Shown: piece by piece, positions 36,598 through 46,214 of the stretch
Layout of the letters: each line of letters opens with the position of its first letter
Position numbering within the stretch: the first letter of the stretch is position 1
Assembly (NCBI RefSeq): GCF_000597725.1
Contig: NZ_JFBL01000014.1
Coordinates: forward strand, 1-64,000
Direction: 5' to 3'
DNA: 64,000 nucleotides
Origin: Sulfurospirillum arcachonense DSM 9755
GTDB lineage: Bacteria; Campylobacterota; Campylobacteria; Campylobacterales; Sulfurospirillaceae
Made by a program: the position numbers and the translations under genes
The notes under the pieces: model-generated
The model's input: the letters and a program-made list of their open reading frames with translations, nothing else
The model's database searches: none
What the model was told of the DNA's origin: nothing

Positions 36598-37068
36598 TTA
36601 TAAAATGGGTTGTTGTCGTTTTGTGTAATATAAAGAAGGAAGAACTAGACCAAAGGCAATAGCAAAAAGAATACTTATAGCATGTAAGCCATTTTGAATA
36701 AAATTTTGTAAGAGCATATCCGTAACACCATTATTATTCATAGCAATTAAACTAATCATCATTTCGTAGGCATATGTTCCAGGAATCATAGGAATAATCG
36801 ATGCAACTGTATATACTGGACGAGGCATAATATATTTACGCGACCAAAATACGCCTATAATACCAATAGTAGTAGATGCAATAAATGTTGAAAGTTCAAT
36901 AGAGTAAAAATTGAGTAATAATTCTCTTATCCCATAAGTTAATGTACCCCCAATGGCGCAAAAAGGTAAGGCAGAACGAGGAACATTAAAAATCATGGCA
37001 AATCCAGCTGCAGGAAGAGCAGCCCAAAGAGCATCAAATAAAATATTTGACCACTGTATCATTACCAT
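36598..37068 (-). CDS. yjjB: ThrE/YjjB-type small subunit of a split exporter
   Basis: The 156-residue membrane protein has four to five helices and matches the ThrE_2 (YjjB) half of Thr/Ser exporters (ALPAAGFAMIFNVPRSALPF, IPMIPGTYAYEMM). In E. coli the YjjP-YjjB pair exports succinate; ThrE of Corynebacterium, with both halves fused, exports threonine. Its substrate here is open. It overlaps yjjP by seven bases. Confidence 0.85.
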   Translation of the reverse strand: MVMIQWSNILFDALWAALPAAGFAMIFNVPRSALPFCAIGGTLTYGIRELLLNFYSIELSTFIASTTIGIIGVFWSRKYIMPRPVYTVASIIPMIPGTYAYEMMISLIAMNNNGVTDMLLQNFIQNGLHAISILFAIAFGLVLPSLYYTKRQQPIL

Positions 37069-37826
37069 CCTTTTATATCAAGAATACTCATTGCGAGTAT
37101 TATTCCAATAGTTGTCATGAATGTTAATAAAGTTGCTTCTGTCCAACGACCCCAACCCATACTCATATATCCTTTAAAGGCATCTAAAATGGCATTTATA
37201 TAAGGAAACCCAGGAACTAAAAGTAATACACTAGAAGAGAGAACAACACTTGCAGTTGCACTAAATTCATGGTATGAAGCTACACTGGCAATAAGTGTAC
37301 ATACAAAAGCAGTAAATGCAAATACTATAAGTAAAGAGTAATTACGGCGTGAGAGAAAAATACGAACAGCCATACCAGTTGCTGAAGCAAAAAATGTAAC
37401 AATAAATCCAGGCCAATCAGCCCCATGAAGATGGCTAAAAGAAGCACACGCAAGTCCAATCATAAGAATAAGTAACCATTTAGGATAATAATTAGCATGA
37501 ATTGCATTAAGTCTTGTTTCAACCATATTTAAATTTCCAGGATTTTTTTCTGCAAGAATGCAGATAGATACGATTTGATGGATTATAGACATATTTATAG
37601 GTTGATTGTGTGCTCGTCTAGTTGTTGTAACAGAACGTCCATTTATTAGTGTTGTTAAAACGATAGCAGAGGGGATGAGTGATATCTCTGTCGAAGAACA
37701 CCCTAATGCTTTACCAAAACGAGTTGAAATTTGTTCAATCAAATGGCTTTCTGCTCCATAATCGAGAAGCATTGTAGCTATACGAACAATAATATTAGTA
37801 ATTTTCCTTTGCTCTATTCTTGAAAT
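37062..37826 (-). CDS. yjjP: ThrE/YjjP-type large subunit, probable ATT start
   Basis: The protein matches YjjP (ThrE domain): LLDYGAESHLIEQ, PSAIVLTT, VLLLVPGFPYINAILD. The first ATG is at 37772 (236 residues). The frame stays open upstream, and those 18 codons read ISRIEQRKITNIIVRIAT, which line up with the N-terminal helix of E. coli YjjP. No ATG, GTG or TTG exists there; the best candidate is ATT at 37826, nine bases after AAGGGA, right after the adk stop codon. That gives 254 residues, close to the family's usual 256. I therefore extend to 37826, with the start codon uncertain. Confidence 0.8.
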   Translation of the reverse strand: MSRIEQRKITNIIVRIATMLLDYGAESHLIEQISTRFGKALGCSSTEISLIPSAIVLTTLINGRSVTTTRRAHNQPINMSIIHQIVSICILAEKNPGNLNMVETRLNAIHANYYPKWLLILMIGLACASFSHLHGADWPGFIVTFFASATGMAVRIFLSRRNYSLLIVFAFTAFVCTLIASVASYHEFSATASVVLSSSVLLLVPGFPYINAILDAFKGYMSMGWGRWTEATLLTFMTTIGIILAMSILDIKGW

Positions 37827-37839
37827 CGTGGGAAATCCC

Positions 37840-38406
37840 TTAAGTCAGTTCTATATGTTTTTGCATTTCTTTGACAACAGCTTCAATTTCATTTTCACCA
37901 CTAATTTTATGCAATATTTTTTTTGAAATATAAAATTTTTGTATACCTTTTAAAGGTTTATTATATACATCCATACGGTTTTTAAAAATTTCTATATTAT
38001 CGTCAGCTCCACGGTTTCTTCCAAGAACTCTATTCATAGCAGTCTCTTCACTAACTTCTACTTCTATAACAGATTTTAAAATTATGTTTTTTTCTTTTTG
38101 TAGGATAGTATCAAGACCGAGCATTTGTTCACTAGAACGAGGATAACCGTCTATCAATATAATATCATTTTGACTTTTATTAATAGCATTAACGATAGTA
38201 TTAAGTGCAACCTCAACAGGAACTAATTCTCCAGCACTCATACGTTTACCTATGATAAGTCCTAGTTCACTACCACTAGCAACTTCAGCACGTAATAGCT
38301 CACCAGTTGAATAGTGAGCTATATTTTCGTTGTTTTTTGCAATAATTTCAGCATCAGTAGTTTTTCCACTACCAGGAGCTCCTATAATTAAAAAAAGAGA
38401 TTTCAT
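37840..38406 (-). CDS. adk: adenylate kinase, short-lid form
   Basis: The 188-residue protein has the P-loop GAPGSGKTT, the AMP-binding block [17 protein letters not shown] and DGYPRSSEQ. The LID region is short (GRNRGADDN), so there is no zinc-binding lid; this matches the roughly 190-residue Adk of Campylobacterota. It converts AMP and ATP to ADP. It overlaps aspS by one base and should be cotranscribed with it. Confidence 0.94.
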   Translation of the reverse strand: MKSLFLIIGAPGSGKTTDAEIIAKNNENIAHYSTGELLRAEVASGSELGLIIGKRMSAGELVPVEVALNTIVNAINKSQNDIILIDGYPRSSEQMLGLDTILQKEKNIILKSVIEVEVSEETAMNRVLGRNRGADDNIEIFKNRMDVYNKPLKGIQKFYISKKILHKISGENEIEAVVKEMQKHIELT

Positions 38407-40154
38407 TATGCTTTTGGTTTCTCTCTTAATCTTATACCTAAGTCTTTAAGTTGTTCATTATCTACACCACTTGGAGCTTGTGTAAGAAGACACTGTGCAC
38501 GTTGTGTTTTAGGAAAAGCAATAACATCACGGATGCTATCACTATTTGTAAGAAGCATGATAAGACGATCTAATCCCATTGCAAGTCCACCATGAGGAGG
38601 TGCACCAAATTTTAGAGCATCTAGTAAAAATTCAAATTTTTCATTTGCTTCTTCTTCACTGATTCCAAGAAGTTCAAATACTTTTTCTTGCATCTCTTTT
38701 TTATGAATTCTCATACTACCACCACCAAGTTCCATACCATTAAGAACAATATCGTAAGCGATAGATTCCATCTCATCAAGTGGTGCATTTATATCTTTTG
38801 GTTGAGTAAATGGATGATGTAGAGCTTTAACTCTTCCATCTACGATTTCAAACATATCAAAATCTACAACCCAGACAAATTCAAAAGTATCAGCAGGGAT
38901 AATATCCATAAGTTCAGCAAGATAAATTCTAAATCTTCCCATATAATCAAGTACTAAAGATTTTTCACCAGCACCAAAGAATATAGCATCTCCAACTTGA
39001 AGATTGCTTACTTTTATCATCTCTTCTAAATCTTCTTCTTTAAAGAATTTTGTAAGAGGACCTTTTAGTCCATCTTCTTTCATTTGAAAATATCCAAGTC
39101 CACTTGCACCAAACTTTCTTACATAATCCTCAAAACCTTTCATTTGGCGTTTTGAAAAGATATTGTCTCCATTTGGAACTTTTAGAGCTTTGATTCTATT
39201 TTTCTTTTTATCTTTTGCAATGTTTGAGAATATCTCATTTTCACAATTAGCAAAGATATCAATCATATCTACCATGCTAAGGTCATAACGAAGATCTGGT
39301 TTGTCTGAACCATATTTTTCCATAGCATCTTTATAACGAATTCTATTAAATGGAGTTTGGATTTCATGTCCAGCAGCTTTAAATACATTTACTAGTAAAT
39401 CTTCAGTTACTTTTATAACGTCTTCTTGGTCACAAAAACTCATCTCTAAATCTATTTGAGTAAATTCTGGTTGACGATCTGCTCTTAAATCTTCATCTCT
39501 AAAACATTTTGCAATTTGAAAATATCTATCAAATCCTGAACACATTAAAAGTTGTTTAAAAAGTTGTGGAGATTGAGGGAGTGCAAAAAACTCACCATTG
39601 TGAACACGACTAGGTACTAGATAATCTCTTGCTCCTTCAGGAGTAGATTTTGTTAAAATTGGAGTTTCTACTTCTAAAAATCCTTGAGCATCAAGTACAT
39701 TTCTTGCAGCAATTGTTGCTTTACTTCTTAATTTAAAAGTTTCATATGACTTTGCATTTCTTAAATCTAAATATCTATATTTTAGTCTTGTTTCTTCTCC
39801 CACATTGTTATCACCAATAACAAAAGGAACAGGTTCACTAGCATTTTCTATGATTAGCTCATCTACAACTATTTCGATTTTACCAGTTTTTAGGTTTGGA
39901 TTTTCTAATCCTTCACCTCTTGCTCTTACTTTTCCTTTTGCTCTTAAAACAAACTCATCTCTTACAAGATTTGCTGTTTCATGTGCACTTTTGCTATCAC
40001 TTGGATCACATACAAGTTGCACTAATCCACTTTTATCACGAAGGTCGATGAAAATTATTCCACCGTGATCACGGTTGTTATTACTCCAACCACAAACTTC
40101 AACTTCTTCACCAATATTTTTTTCACTTAAATCTGTACAATAATGACTTCTCAA
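38406..40154 (-). CDS. aspS: aspartyl-tRNA synthetase
   Basis: The 582-residue class II synthetase has an OB-fold anticodon domain ([20 protein letters not shown]), motif 2 ([18 protein letters not shown]) and motif 3 (GLAMGLDRL), with the bacterial GAD insertion. In Campylobacterota the enzyme is usually non-discriminating and also charges tRNA-Asn, later amidated by GatCAB; the sequence alone does not prove this. A short gap upstream (40155-40311) separates it from the divergent nadK. Confidence 0.95.
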   Translation of the reverse strand: MRSHYCTDLSEKNIGEEVEVCGWSNNNRDHGGIIFIDLRDKSGLVQLVCDPSDSKSAHETANLVRDEFVLRAKGKVRARGEGLENPNLKTGKIEIVVDELIIENASEPVPFVIGDNNVGEETRLKYRYLDLRNAKSYETFKLRSKATIAARNVLDAQGFLEVETPILTKSTPEGARDYLVPSRVHNGEFFALPQSPQLFKQLLMCSGFDRYFQIAKCFRDEDLRADRQPEFTQIDLEMSFCDQEDVIKVTEDLLVNVFKAAGHEIQTPFNRIRYKDAMEKYGSDKPDLRYDLSMVDMIDIFANCENEIFSNIAKDKKKNRIKALKVPNGDNIFSKRQMKGFEDYVRKFGASGLGYFQMKEDGLKGPLTKFFKEEDLEEMIKVSNLQVGDAIFFGAGEKSLVLDYMGRFRIYLAELMDIIPADTFEFVWVVDFDMFEIVDGRVKALHHPFTQPKDINAPLDEMESIAYDIVLNGMELGGGSMRIHKKEMQEKVFELLGISEEEANEKFEFLLDALKFGAPPHGGLAMGLDRLIMLLTNSDSIRDVIAFPKTQRAQCLLTQAPSGVDNEQLKDLGIRLREKPKA

Positions 40155-40297
40155 AGGTATATCCCTAACTTGTTTTTTAAAAGCTATTACTATAGCAAAA
40201 TCTTACTTGTATTTTGTTTATACTGTAAAGTTTTAGGATTAAACTAAAAAATTACTATGAGTTTGAGCATATCAGGATTAAATAATTAAATAAACGA

Positions 40298-40303
40298 TAA
40301 AAT
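40298..40303 (+). promoter_or_regulatory. -10 element very close to nadK start
   Basis: GATAAAAT gives a -10 hexamer TAAAAT only nine bases before the ATG at 40312. Transcription would begin at or near the start codon, and no ribosome binding site is visible. Confidence 0.45.
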
Positions 40304-40311
40304 CTATTACC

Positions 40312-41190
40312 ATGAAAATAACAGATACAAATGAACGACTAAAACAGATTAAATGTGTTGGTTTAGTGACTAAACCAAATGATACAGGATTAACACACCA
40401 TTATAAAGTTATAAAAAATGCACTACTAAAGTATGATGTAAAATTGGTAGTTGAAGCAAAAAGTGCAAAGTTACTTAATTGTGATGGAGTTAGTTTTGAA
40501 GAGATGTGTGAACAAAGTGATTTTCTTATAGCCTTAGGTGGTGATGGAACATTGATTTCACTTAGTAGAAGAAGCTTTCATTATGGAAAACCAATTTTAG
40601 GTGTTTATGCTGGACAACTTGGATTTTTGACTGATATTAAATCCGATGAGATAGCAATTTTTATAGATAAGATTTTTAATAAAGATTATAGAATTGATAC
40701 AAGAATGATGCTTGAAGTATCTTTACATGTAAAAGGGGAAGAGAAAAAACTTGTAGCTTTTAATGATATTGTTTTTTCTCGTACAAAGCTCTCTGGGATG
40801 GCTAAGGTAGAAGCTTATATAGATAAAGTTCTTATTAATACTTACTATGGAGATGGTTTAATAGTTTCTACACCAACTGGTTCAACAGCTTACAATGTTT
40901 CAGCGGGCGGTCCAGTTGTATATCCTTTAACAAAAGCTCTTATTCTTACTCCTGTTTGCCCTCACTCTTTTACGCAACGTCCATTAGTTTTACCTGTAAA
41001 TTTTGAGGTTGAATTTAAAAGTAGCACAAAAGATACGGTGATAATTGTAGATGGACAAGATACTTATAATATGGGAGATTTTGACTCAGTAACTATTAAA
41101 ATAGCAGATAATGGAGCAAAGCTTATCCATAGAGTTGATAGAAATTATTTTGAAGTGTTAAAAGAAAAATTACATTGGGGACAAGAATGA
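40312..41190 (+). CDS. nadK: NAD kinase
   Basis: The 292-residue enzyme has the signature LGGDGTLIS (about residues 74-82), PTGSTAYNVSAGGPVVYP and DGQ near the C-terminus. It makes NADP from NAD and ATP. There is no Shine-Dalgarno before the ATG and a -10 element lies just upstream, so the transcript may be leaderless. The stop codon overlaps the ATG of recN by four bases. Confidence 0.94.
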   Translation: MKITDTNERLKQIKCVGLVTKPNDTGLTHHYKVIKNALLKYDVKLVVEAKSAKLLNCDGVSFEEMCEQSDFLIALGGDGTLISLSRRSFHYGKPILGVYAGQLGFLTDIKSDEIAIFIDKIFNKDYRIDTRMMLEVSLHVKGEEKKLVAFNDIVFSRTKLSGMAKVEAYIDKVLINTYYGDGLIVSTPTGSTAYNVSAGGPVVYPLTKALILTPVCPHSFTQRPLVLPVNFEVEFKSSTKDTVIIVDGQDTYNMGDFDSVTIKIADNGAKLIHRVDRNYFEVLKEKLHWGQE

Positions 41191-42719
41191 TAGAAAGGTT
41201 GTATATTAAAAATCAACTTTCATTTAAAGAGTGTGATTTAAAATTTGAAAATGGGCTTATGGCTTTTACTGGACCTAGTGGTGCTGGAAAGTCAGTTTTT
41301 ATGCAAGCAATTTTATCTTTGTTTGGGCATGGTGAAGCTAATGCAAGTGTAGTTGAAGCAACCATAACAGACAATATTGATTTAGAGACATTTGGTCTTG
41401 AAAATGATGAAATAAATATTTTTAAGTATGTTAAAACAAAAAGCACAAGATATTTTGTAAATGCAGGAAGTGTTTCAAAAAAAATAATGTCTGAGATATC
41501 AAAAGGTTTTATTAATTATCTTTCAGTGAGAGATAGTGAAGAGTTTGAAAATGAGAGATTAATTACACTTTTAGATGCACTTATTGGAAAGAAAACTCCT
41601 TTACATGTAAAAGAAGTAGAAGAGTTTAAAGAGCTTTTTTTAGAGTATAAAAAAGTAAAGGAAAAACTTGAAATTATTGAAGAAAAAGAGAGAAAGATTG
41701 AAGAGTTAAAAGAGTTTGCCTCTTTTGAAATTGCAAAAATAGATGAAGTTTCTCCTAAAATTGGTGAAGATGAAGAGTTGATGAGTTTTAAACGCTCACT
41801 ATCAAAAAAAGAGAAAATTGAAGAGAGTCTTAATAGTGCAAATAGTATCTTTGATAGTGAAAGTAGTGTGAGTGAGTTTTTAAATTTAATAGAAAAAGAT
41901 AGTACTTTTTTTGATGAGAGCATGAACGAGCTTAGAGCAATTATAGAAGATGAAAGAGAGAGATTAAGCGATTTAGAAGATCAAGATGTCGAATCTTTAT
42001 TGGAGCGAATCGAAAAAATTTCATCTTTAAAGTCTAGATATGGCTCTATTGAAGAAATATTAGAATATAGAGATAAAAAGAAACAAGAGTTAGAAGAATA
42101 TGCCAATATAAGTTTTGAAAAAGAAAAACTTATACAATCTTGTAAAGAACAATTAGATATTTTAGTACAAAAAGCAGAGACTATTTCTCAAAGAAGAGAT
42201 AAATCAATATCTATTTTAAATACTAAAATAAACTCGTATTTAGATATGTTATATATGCCAGAAGTAAATCTTTTAAAAAGTGAAATTGAATTAAATGAGT
42301 GGGGAAAAGACTTTTTACATGTAGAATTAGGACGAGTTAATATTAAAAAAATTAGTTCGGGTGAGTATAATAGACTTCGTTTAGCCTTTATTGCCACTAC
42401 AAGTGAGTATTTACTTGATTCTGGTGGTGTTCTCATTTTGGATGAGATAGATGCAAATCTTAGTGGGAAAGAGTCAATGAGTGTTGCAAAAGTTTTAAAG
42501 CAACTTTCGCAAAAATACCAAATATTTGCCATCTCACATCAACCACAGCTTTCGTCTCAAGCAGATTGTCATTTTTTGGTTACAAAAGATCAAAATCAGA
42601 GTCAAGTTAGCTTGTTAAATAAAGAACAAAGAATAGTAGAGTTAGCTCGTATGGTGAGTGGTGAAGAGGTAAGTAGTGAAGCAACAGTATTTGCACAAAA
42701 ACTCTTAAATGTTATTTGA
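41187..42719 (+). CDS. recN: DNA repair protein RecN, short form
   Basis: The SMC-like protein has Walker A GPSGAGKSV, two coiled-coil arms (about 150-340), the signature SSGEYNRLRLAF, and Walker B VLILDEIDANLSG. At 510 residues it is shorter than E. coli RecN (553), mainly in the coiled coils. It helps double-strand break repair. I chose the ATG at 41187, which overlaps the nadK stop (ATGA); the in-frame ATG at 41175 lies inside nadK. Confidence 0.92.
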   Translation: MIERLYIKNQLSFKECDLKFENGLMAFTGPSGAGKSVFMQAILSLFGHGEANASVVEATITDNIDLETFGLENDEINIFKYVKTKSTRYFVNAGSVSKKIMSEISKGFINYLSVRDSEEFENERLITLLDALIGKKTPLHVKEVEEFKELFLEYKKVKEKLEIIEEKERKIEELKEFASFEIAKIDEVSPKIGEDEELMSFKRSLSKKEKIEESLNSANSIFDSESSVSEFLNLIEKDSTFFDESMNELRAIIEDERERLSDLEDQDVESLLERIEKISSLKSRYGSIEEILEYRDKKKQELEEYANISFEKEKLIQSCKEQLDILVQKAETISQRRDKSISILNTKINSYLDMLYMPEVNLLKSEIELNEWGKDFLHVELGRVNIKKISSGEYNRLRLAFIATTSEYLLDSGGVLILDEIDANLSGKESMSVAKVLKQLSQKYQIFAISHQPQLSSQADCHFLVTKDQNQSQVSLLNKEQRIVELARMVSGEEVSSEATVFAQKLLNVI

Positions 42720-42725
42720 ATATGA

Positions 42726-42731
42726 TATAAT
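42726..42731 (+). promoter_or_regulatory. extended -10 promoter for the histidine kinase gene
   Basis: TGATATAAT is identical to the extended -10 element of the chemoreceptor gene at 7911-7920. A strong GGAGGGAG site follows at 42751-42758. Confidence 0.5.
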
Positions 42732-42762
42732 TAATCCATTGTAATAATAAGGAGGGAGTGTT

Positions 42763-44874
42763 TTGAAAAAAACTATTACTCAAATGATATTTTCAAAAGT
42801 TCTTTTTGTAATATTTTCCCTTTTATTACTTATATGTTTTGGCTGGTTTTCTAGCCTAAAATTTAATACTCAAGCAGATATAAATGAACTTAGAGAAAAC
42901 TACATAGAAGAACAAAAAAGAATTGTAAAAGATCACGTTGATATATCTATTCAGTATATAAATACAAGTAGAGAGATTCGTTTAAAGAGAGTTAAACAAA
43001 ATCTAAAAGATAATATACAAAATGCTTATACTTTCATGGAAAATACATATGAAAAGTATCATAAAACTATGCCGGAAAAAGATTTAAAAGAGCTAATAAC
43101 AAGTGCTTTAAGAAAAATTCGATTTTTAAATGGTCGAGGCTATTATTATATATCAAATATGGATGGATTATCCATAATGCATGGAAAAATGAAAAGCTTA
43201 GAAAACACTAATTTATCTACAGGTCCAATAAAAAATGTAAGAGAAGTTCAGGCAAAAATTGTAAACTTACTTTTAAAACAAAATGAAGGTTTTCTTCAGT
43301 ATAAATGGTTTAGAAAAAATGTTCCAGATGGTATCAAATCAAAAAAGATTGCATATGTAAAATATTTTAAGCCTTATAATTGGTATATAGGAGCAGGAGA
43401 TTATATAGAAGATATAGAAGAAGAGCTTAAAAGTGATTTATTAGATATTATAGGAAAAATAAGATTTGGAACTGATGGGTTTATCTTTGTAGCGACTTAT
43501 TCAGGGGTTGGTATTTCTCATCCTGATAAAACTATTGAAGGCAAAGACAGTTTTAATTTAAGAGATAAAAATGGATTTCTTTTTGTTCAAGAGTTAATAA
43601 AAGTAGCGAAATCTAATAAAGATGGCGGTTATGTAAGATATATAGGGCCTTATCGTCCTGAAACAGGAAAACCTGGTGAAAAAATAACATATACTAAAGG
43701 AGTAGGTAATTGGGATTGGTTTGTTGGGAGTGGTTTATTTATAGAACCTTTAGAAAGTGAACTAAAATTAAAAGAAGAAAAATTAAATCAAGATTTTATG
43801 TATGTGGCTACTTTTTTGTTTTTTGTATTTGCAATTATAGGCTTGATTATCTATTTTGGAGCCAAAAAATTTAGCAAAAATATAGATGAAAGTTTTCATG
43901 AATTTGAAATTTTCTTTGCGAAAACAGCAGAAAATAATGTAAGTTTAGATGTGAAAAACATGGAGTTTGTAGAGTTTGAAGTGTTAGCTAAACATACAAA
44001 TGAATTAGTAAATAAAATTAAAGATTTAAATCAAAATTTAGAAGCTAAAGTAGCTCAAAGAACTCAAGAACTAAAACATACCAATAAAACTTTAGAAAAA
44101 ACACTTAGTAAGTTACATGTAACAGAAGTATCAATGTTAGAAAATGAAAAAATGGCTGCATTAGGAGAGTTAGTGGCTGGAGTAACACATGAAATAAATA
44201 CTCCTGTAGGATTGAGTTTAACAGGTATTACTCATTTTAGTAGTATTACAAAAAATTTAAAACAACTTTATGAAAGTGATTCATTAAGCCAAGATGAGTT
44301 TGAAGGTTATGTAAAAGTTTCTAATGAATTGGCAGATACTATTACGTTAAATTTAAAACGTGCTGCAGAAATTATCAAAAGCTTTAAAACAGTTGCTATA
44401 GATCAAACTAGTCAAGATAAAAGAGAGATTAATGTAAAAGAGTATTTTGAAGAAGTTTTACTTAGTTTGAGAAATAAAACTAAAAAAAGTAATATTGATT
44501 TTAAAATAGAGTGTGATAATTCATTGACAATCAATACATATCCAGGGGCTTTATCTCATATAATAACCAATCTTGTTATAAACTCTATAGTACATGGTTT
44601 TATAAATACACAAAAAGGAGAAGTTATAATTACTGTAAAAAAAGTTGATAATAATGTGAATATAACATATAAGGATGATGGTGTTGGAATCCCAGCTTCA
44701 AATTTAGATAAGATATTTAATCCCTTTTTCACAACTAAAAAAGGTAATGGTGGCAGTGGTCTTGGTTTAAACATTATCTATAAAATTATAACTGATGAAT
44801 TACATGGAAAAATAAGATGTGAAAGCAAAGAGAATGAAGGAGCAATTTTTTATATAACTTTTCCACTTACCTAA
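42763..44874 (+). CDS. Cache-domain sensor histidine kinase
   Basis: Translation starts at TTG 42763 after the strong GGAGGGAG site. The 703-residue protein has a helix at about 10-30 and a periplasmic region with two single-Cache-like halves (GRGYYYISNMDGLSIMHG and DGFIFVATYSGVGISHPD). A second helix lies at about 345-367, followed by a coiled coil, a HisKA-like segment with His476 (GVTHEINTP), and an HATPase domain with DDGVGIP and GGSGLGLNI. It is not a chemoreceptor despite the Cache pair. The response regulator directly downstream is the likely partner. Confidence 0.92.
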   Translation: MKKTITQMIFSKVLFVIFSLLLLICFGWFSSLKFNTQADINELRENYIEEQKRIVKDHVDISIQYINTSREIRLKRVKQNLKDNIQNAYTFMENTYEKYHKTMPEKDLKELITSALRKIRFLNGRGYYYISNMDGLSIMHGKMKSLENTNLSTGPIKNVREVQAKIVNLLLKQNEGFLQYKWFRKNVPDGIKSKKIAYVKYFKPYNWYIGAGDYIEDIEEELKSDLLDIIGKIRFGTDGFIFVATYSGVGISHPDKTIEGKDSFNLRDKNGFLFVQELIKVAKSNKDGGYVRYIGPYRPETGKPGEKITYTKGVGNWDWFVGSGLFIEPLESELKLKEEKLNQDFMYVATFLFFVFAIIGLIIYFGAKKFSKNIDESFHEFEIFFAKTAENNVSLDVKNMEFVEFEVLAKHTNELVNKIKDLNQNLEAKVAQRTQELKHTNKTLEKTLSKLHVTEVSMLENEKMAALGELVAGVTHEINTPVGLSLTGITHFSSITKNLKQLYESDSLSQDEFEGYVKVSNELADTITLNLKRAAEIIKSFKTVAIDQTSQDKREINVKEYFEEVLLSLRNKTKKSNIDFKIECDNSLTINTYPGALSHIITNLVINSIVHGFINTQKGEVIITVKKVDNNVNITYKDDGVGIPASNLDKIFNPFFTTKKGNGGSGLGLNIIYKIITDELHGKIRCESKENEGAIFYITFPLT

Positions 44875-44904
44875 CATAGTTTTACTTCAACAGAGTCTTT
44901 ATGA

Positions 44905-44910
44905 TAAAAT
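44905..44910 (+). promoter_or_regulatory. -10 element upstream of the GGDEF response regulator
   Basis: TATGATAAAAT carries a -10-like TAAAAT 49 bases before the chosen ATG. The regulator may have its own promoter beside readthrough from the kinase gene. Confidence 0.35.
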
Positions 44911-44958
44911 ATATATTTACATAAAAATTTGAATGACAATTTATGGAGTATCTTAAAA

Positions 44959-46203
44959 ATGGAAAAAATACTTGTTGTTGAAGACAATAAAGCATTATCA
45001 AAGCTAATAGCAAAAAAGATTTCTCAAAATATTGATTTTGAGGTAGATGTAGCGCACAGCTTAAAAGAAGCACAACTTTTTATAAGTAAAAATAAATATT
45101 TTATTACTCTGTTAGATTTAAATTTACCAGATGCTCCTAATGGAGAAGTTGTAGATTATGTACTTTCTAAAAATATTCCTTCTATTGTTTTAACTGCAAA
45201 TGTAGATAAAGAAACAAGAAAAAATATACTAAGTAAAAATGTTATTGATTATGTGTATAAAGGGAATATGGATGATGTAAACTATATATTTCATCTTATA
45301 GAAAGACTTTCAAAAAATAGAAATAATAAAGTAATGATTGTTGATGATTCAATACCTATGAGAAGTGAAATGAAGCAAATATTAGAAGCACAGATGTATA
45401 AAGTGTTTTGCGCTGCACATGGTGAAGAAGCCTTGGTATATATAAAAGATAATCCCGATATAAAATTAGTTTTGACTGATTATAATATGCCAGTTATTGA
45501 TGGTTTTGAATTAATTAAAACTTTGCGAGAAGATTATCCTAAAATGCAAATGTGTATTATAGGAATGACAGAAAATAGTGATCAAATGTTATCTTCAAAG
45601 TTTTTAAAAATAGGGGCAAATGATATTATAAATAAACCTTTTATCAAAGAAGAATTAATTTGTAGAGTAAACAATGCAGTAGAATCTTTAGAGTATATAG
45701 AGACAATCAGCGATATGGCAAATACTGACTTACTAACAGGTGCAAGAAATAGAAGAAGTTTTTTTAAAGAGATGAATTCTTATATGGATAATTGTAGGCA
45801 AAATGGTGAAAGGTTTGCTGTAGGTATTTTAGATATCGATGATTTTAAAAATATTAATGAAAAATATGGACATGATACTGGTGATATAGCTATAAAAGAA
45901 TTAGTTGAATTGGTTCAAGACAATATAAAAGGTTCAGATATTATTGCAAGGCTTGGTGGTGAAGAATTTTGTGTTTTATTAAAAAATATTGATAAAAATA
46001 AAGCAGTTGAATTTTTTGTTAGATTACGATTAAAAATAGCAAATAATTTAATTAGTTTTGAAAATATTGATTTAAAATATACTGTTTCAATAGGCGTTAC
46101 ATTTAATGGTGAAGATGATTTTAAAGAGTTAATGAGTCAAGCGGATATGGCCTTATACAATGCTAAACAAAATGGAAAAAACAGAGTAGAAATTTCGGAA
46201 TAA
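44959..46203 (+). CDS. double-receiver GGDEF response regulator
   Basis: The 414-residue protein has two receiver domains and one GGDEF domain. Phosphorylation Asp residues appear at about 53 (LLDLNLPD) and 174 (LTDYNMPV). The cyclase site is GGEEF (about 333). The inhibitory RxxD site is KGSD, so feedback by c-di-GMP is unlikely through this site. I chose the ATG at 44959 since MEKILVVEDN is the natural start of a receiver; an in-frame ATG at 44929 would add ten residues. It likely turns the kinase's signal into c-di-GMP. Confidence 0.92.
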   Translation: MEKILVVEDNKALSKLIAKKISQNIDFEVDVAHSLKEAQLFISKNKYFITLLDLNLPDAPNGEVVDYVLSKNIPSIVLTANVDKETRKNILSKNVIDYVYKGNMDDVNYIFHLIERLSKNRNNKVMIVDDSIPMRSEMKQILEAQMYKVFCAAHGEEALVYIKDNPDIKLVLTDYNMPVIDGFELIKTLREDYPKMQMCIIGMTENSDQMLSSKFLKIGANDIINKPFIKEELICRVNNAVESLEYIETISDMANTDLLTGARNRRSFFKEMNSYMDNCRQNGERFAVGILDIDDFKNINEKYGHDTGDIAIKELVELVQDNIKGSDIIARLGGEEFCVLLKNIDKNKAVEFFVRLRLKIANNLISFENIDLKYTVSIGVTFNGEDDFKELMSQADMALYNAKQNGKNRVEISE

Positions 46204-46214
46204 GGATAAAAAAA

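Noticed and set aside
41176-41186. GGGGACAAG near the end of nadK resembling the RAYT end motif
   Set aside because: It is part of coding sequence with only partial match and no palindrome or repeat around it.
41516-41923. 135-codon frame on the minus strand opposite recN
   Set aside because: The Ser/Leu/Phe-rich product is the usual mirror of Glu/Lys-rich coiled-coil codons in recN.
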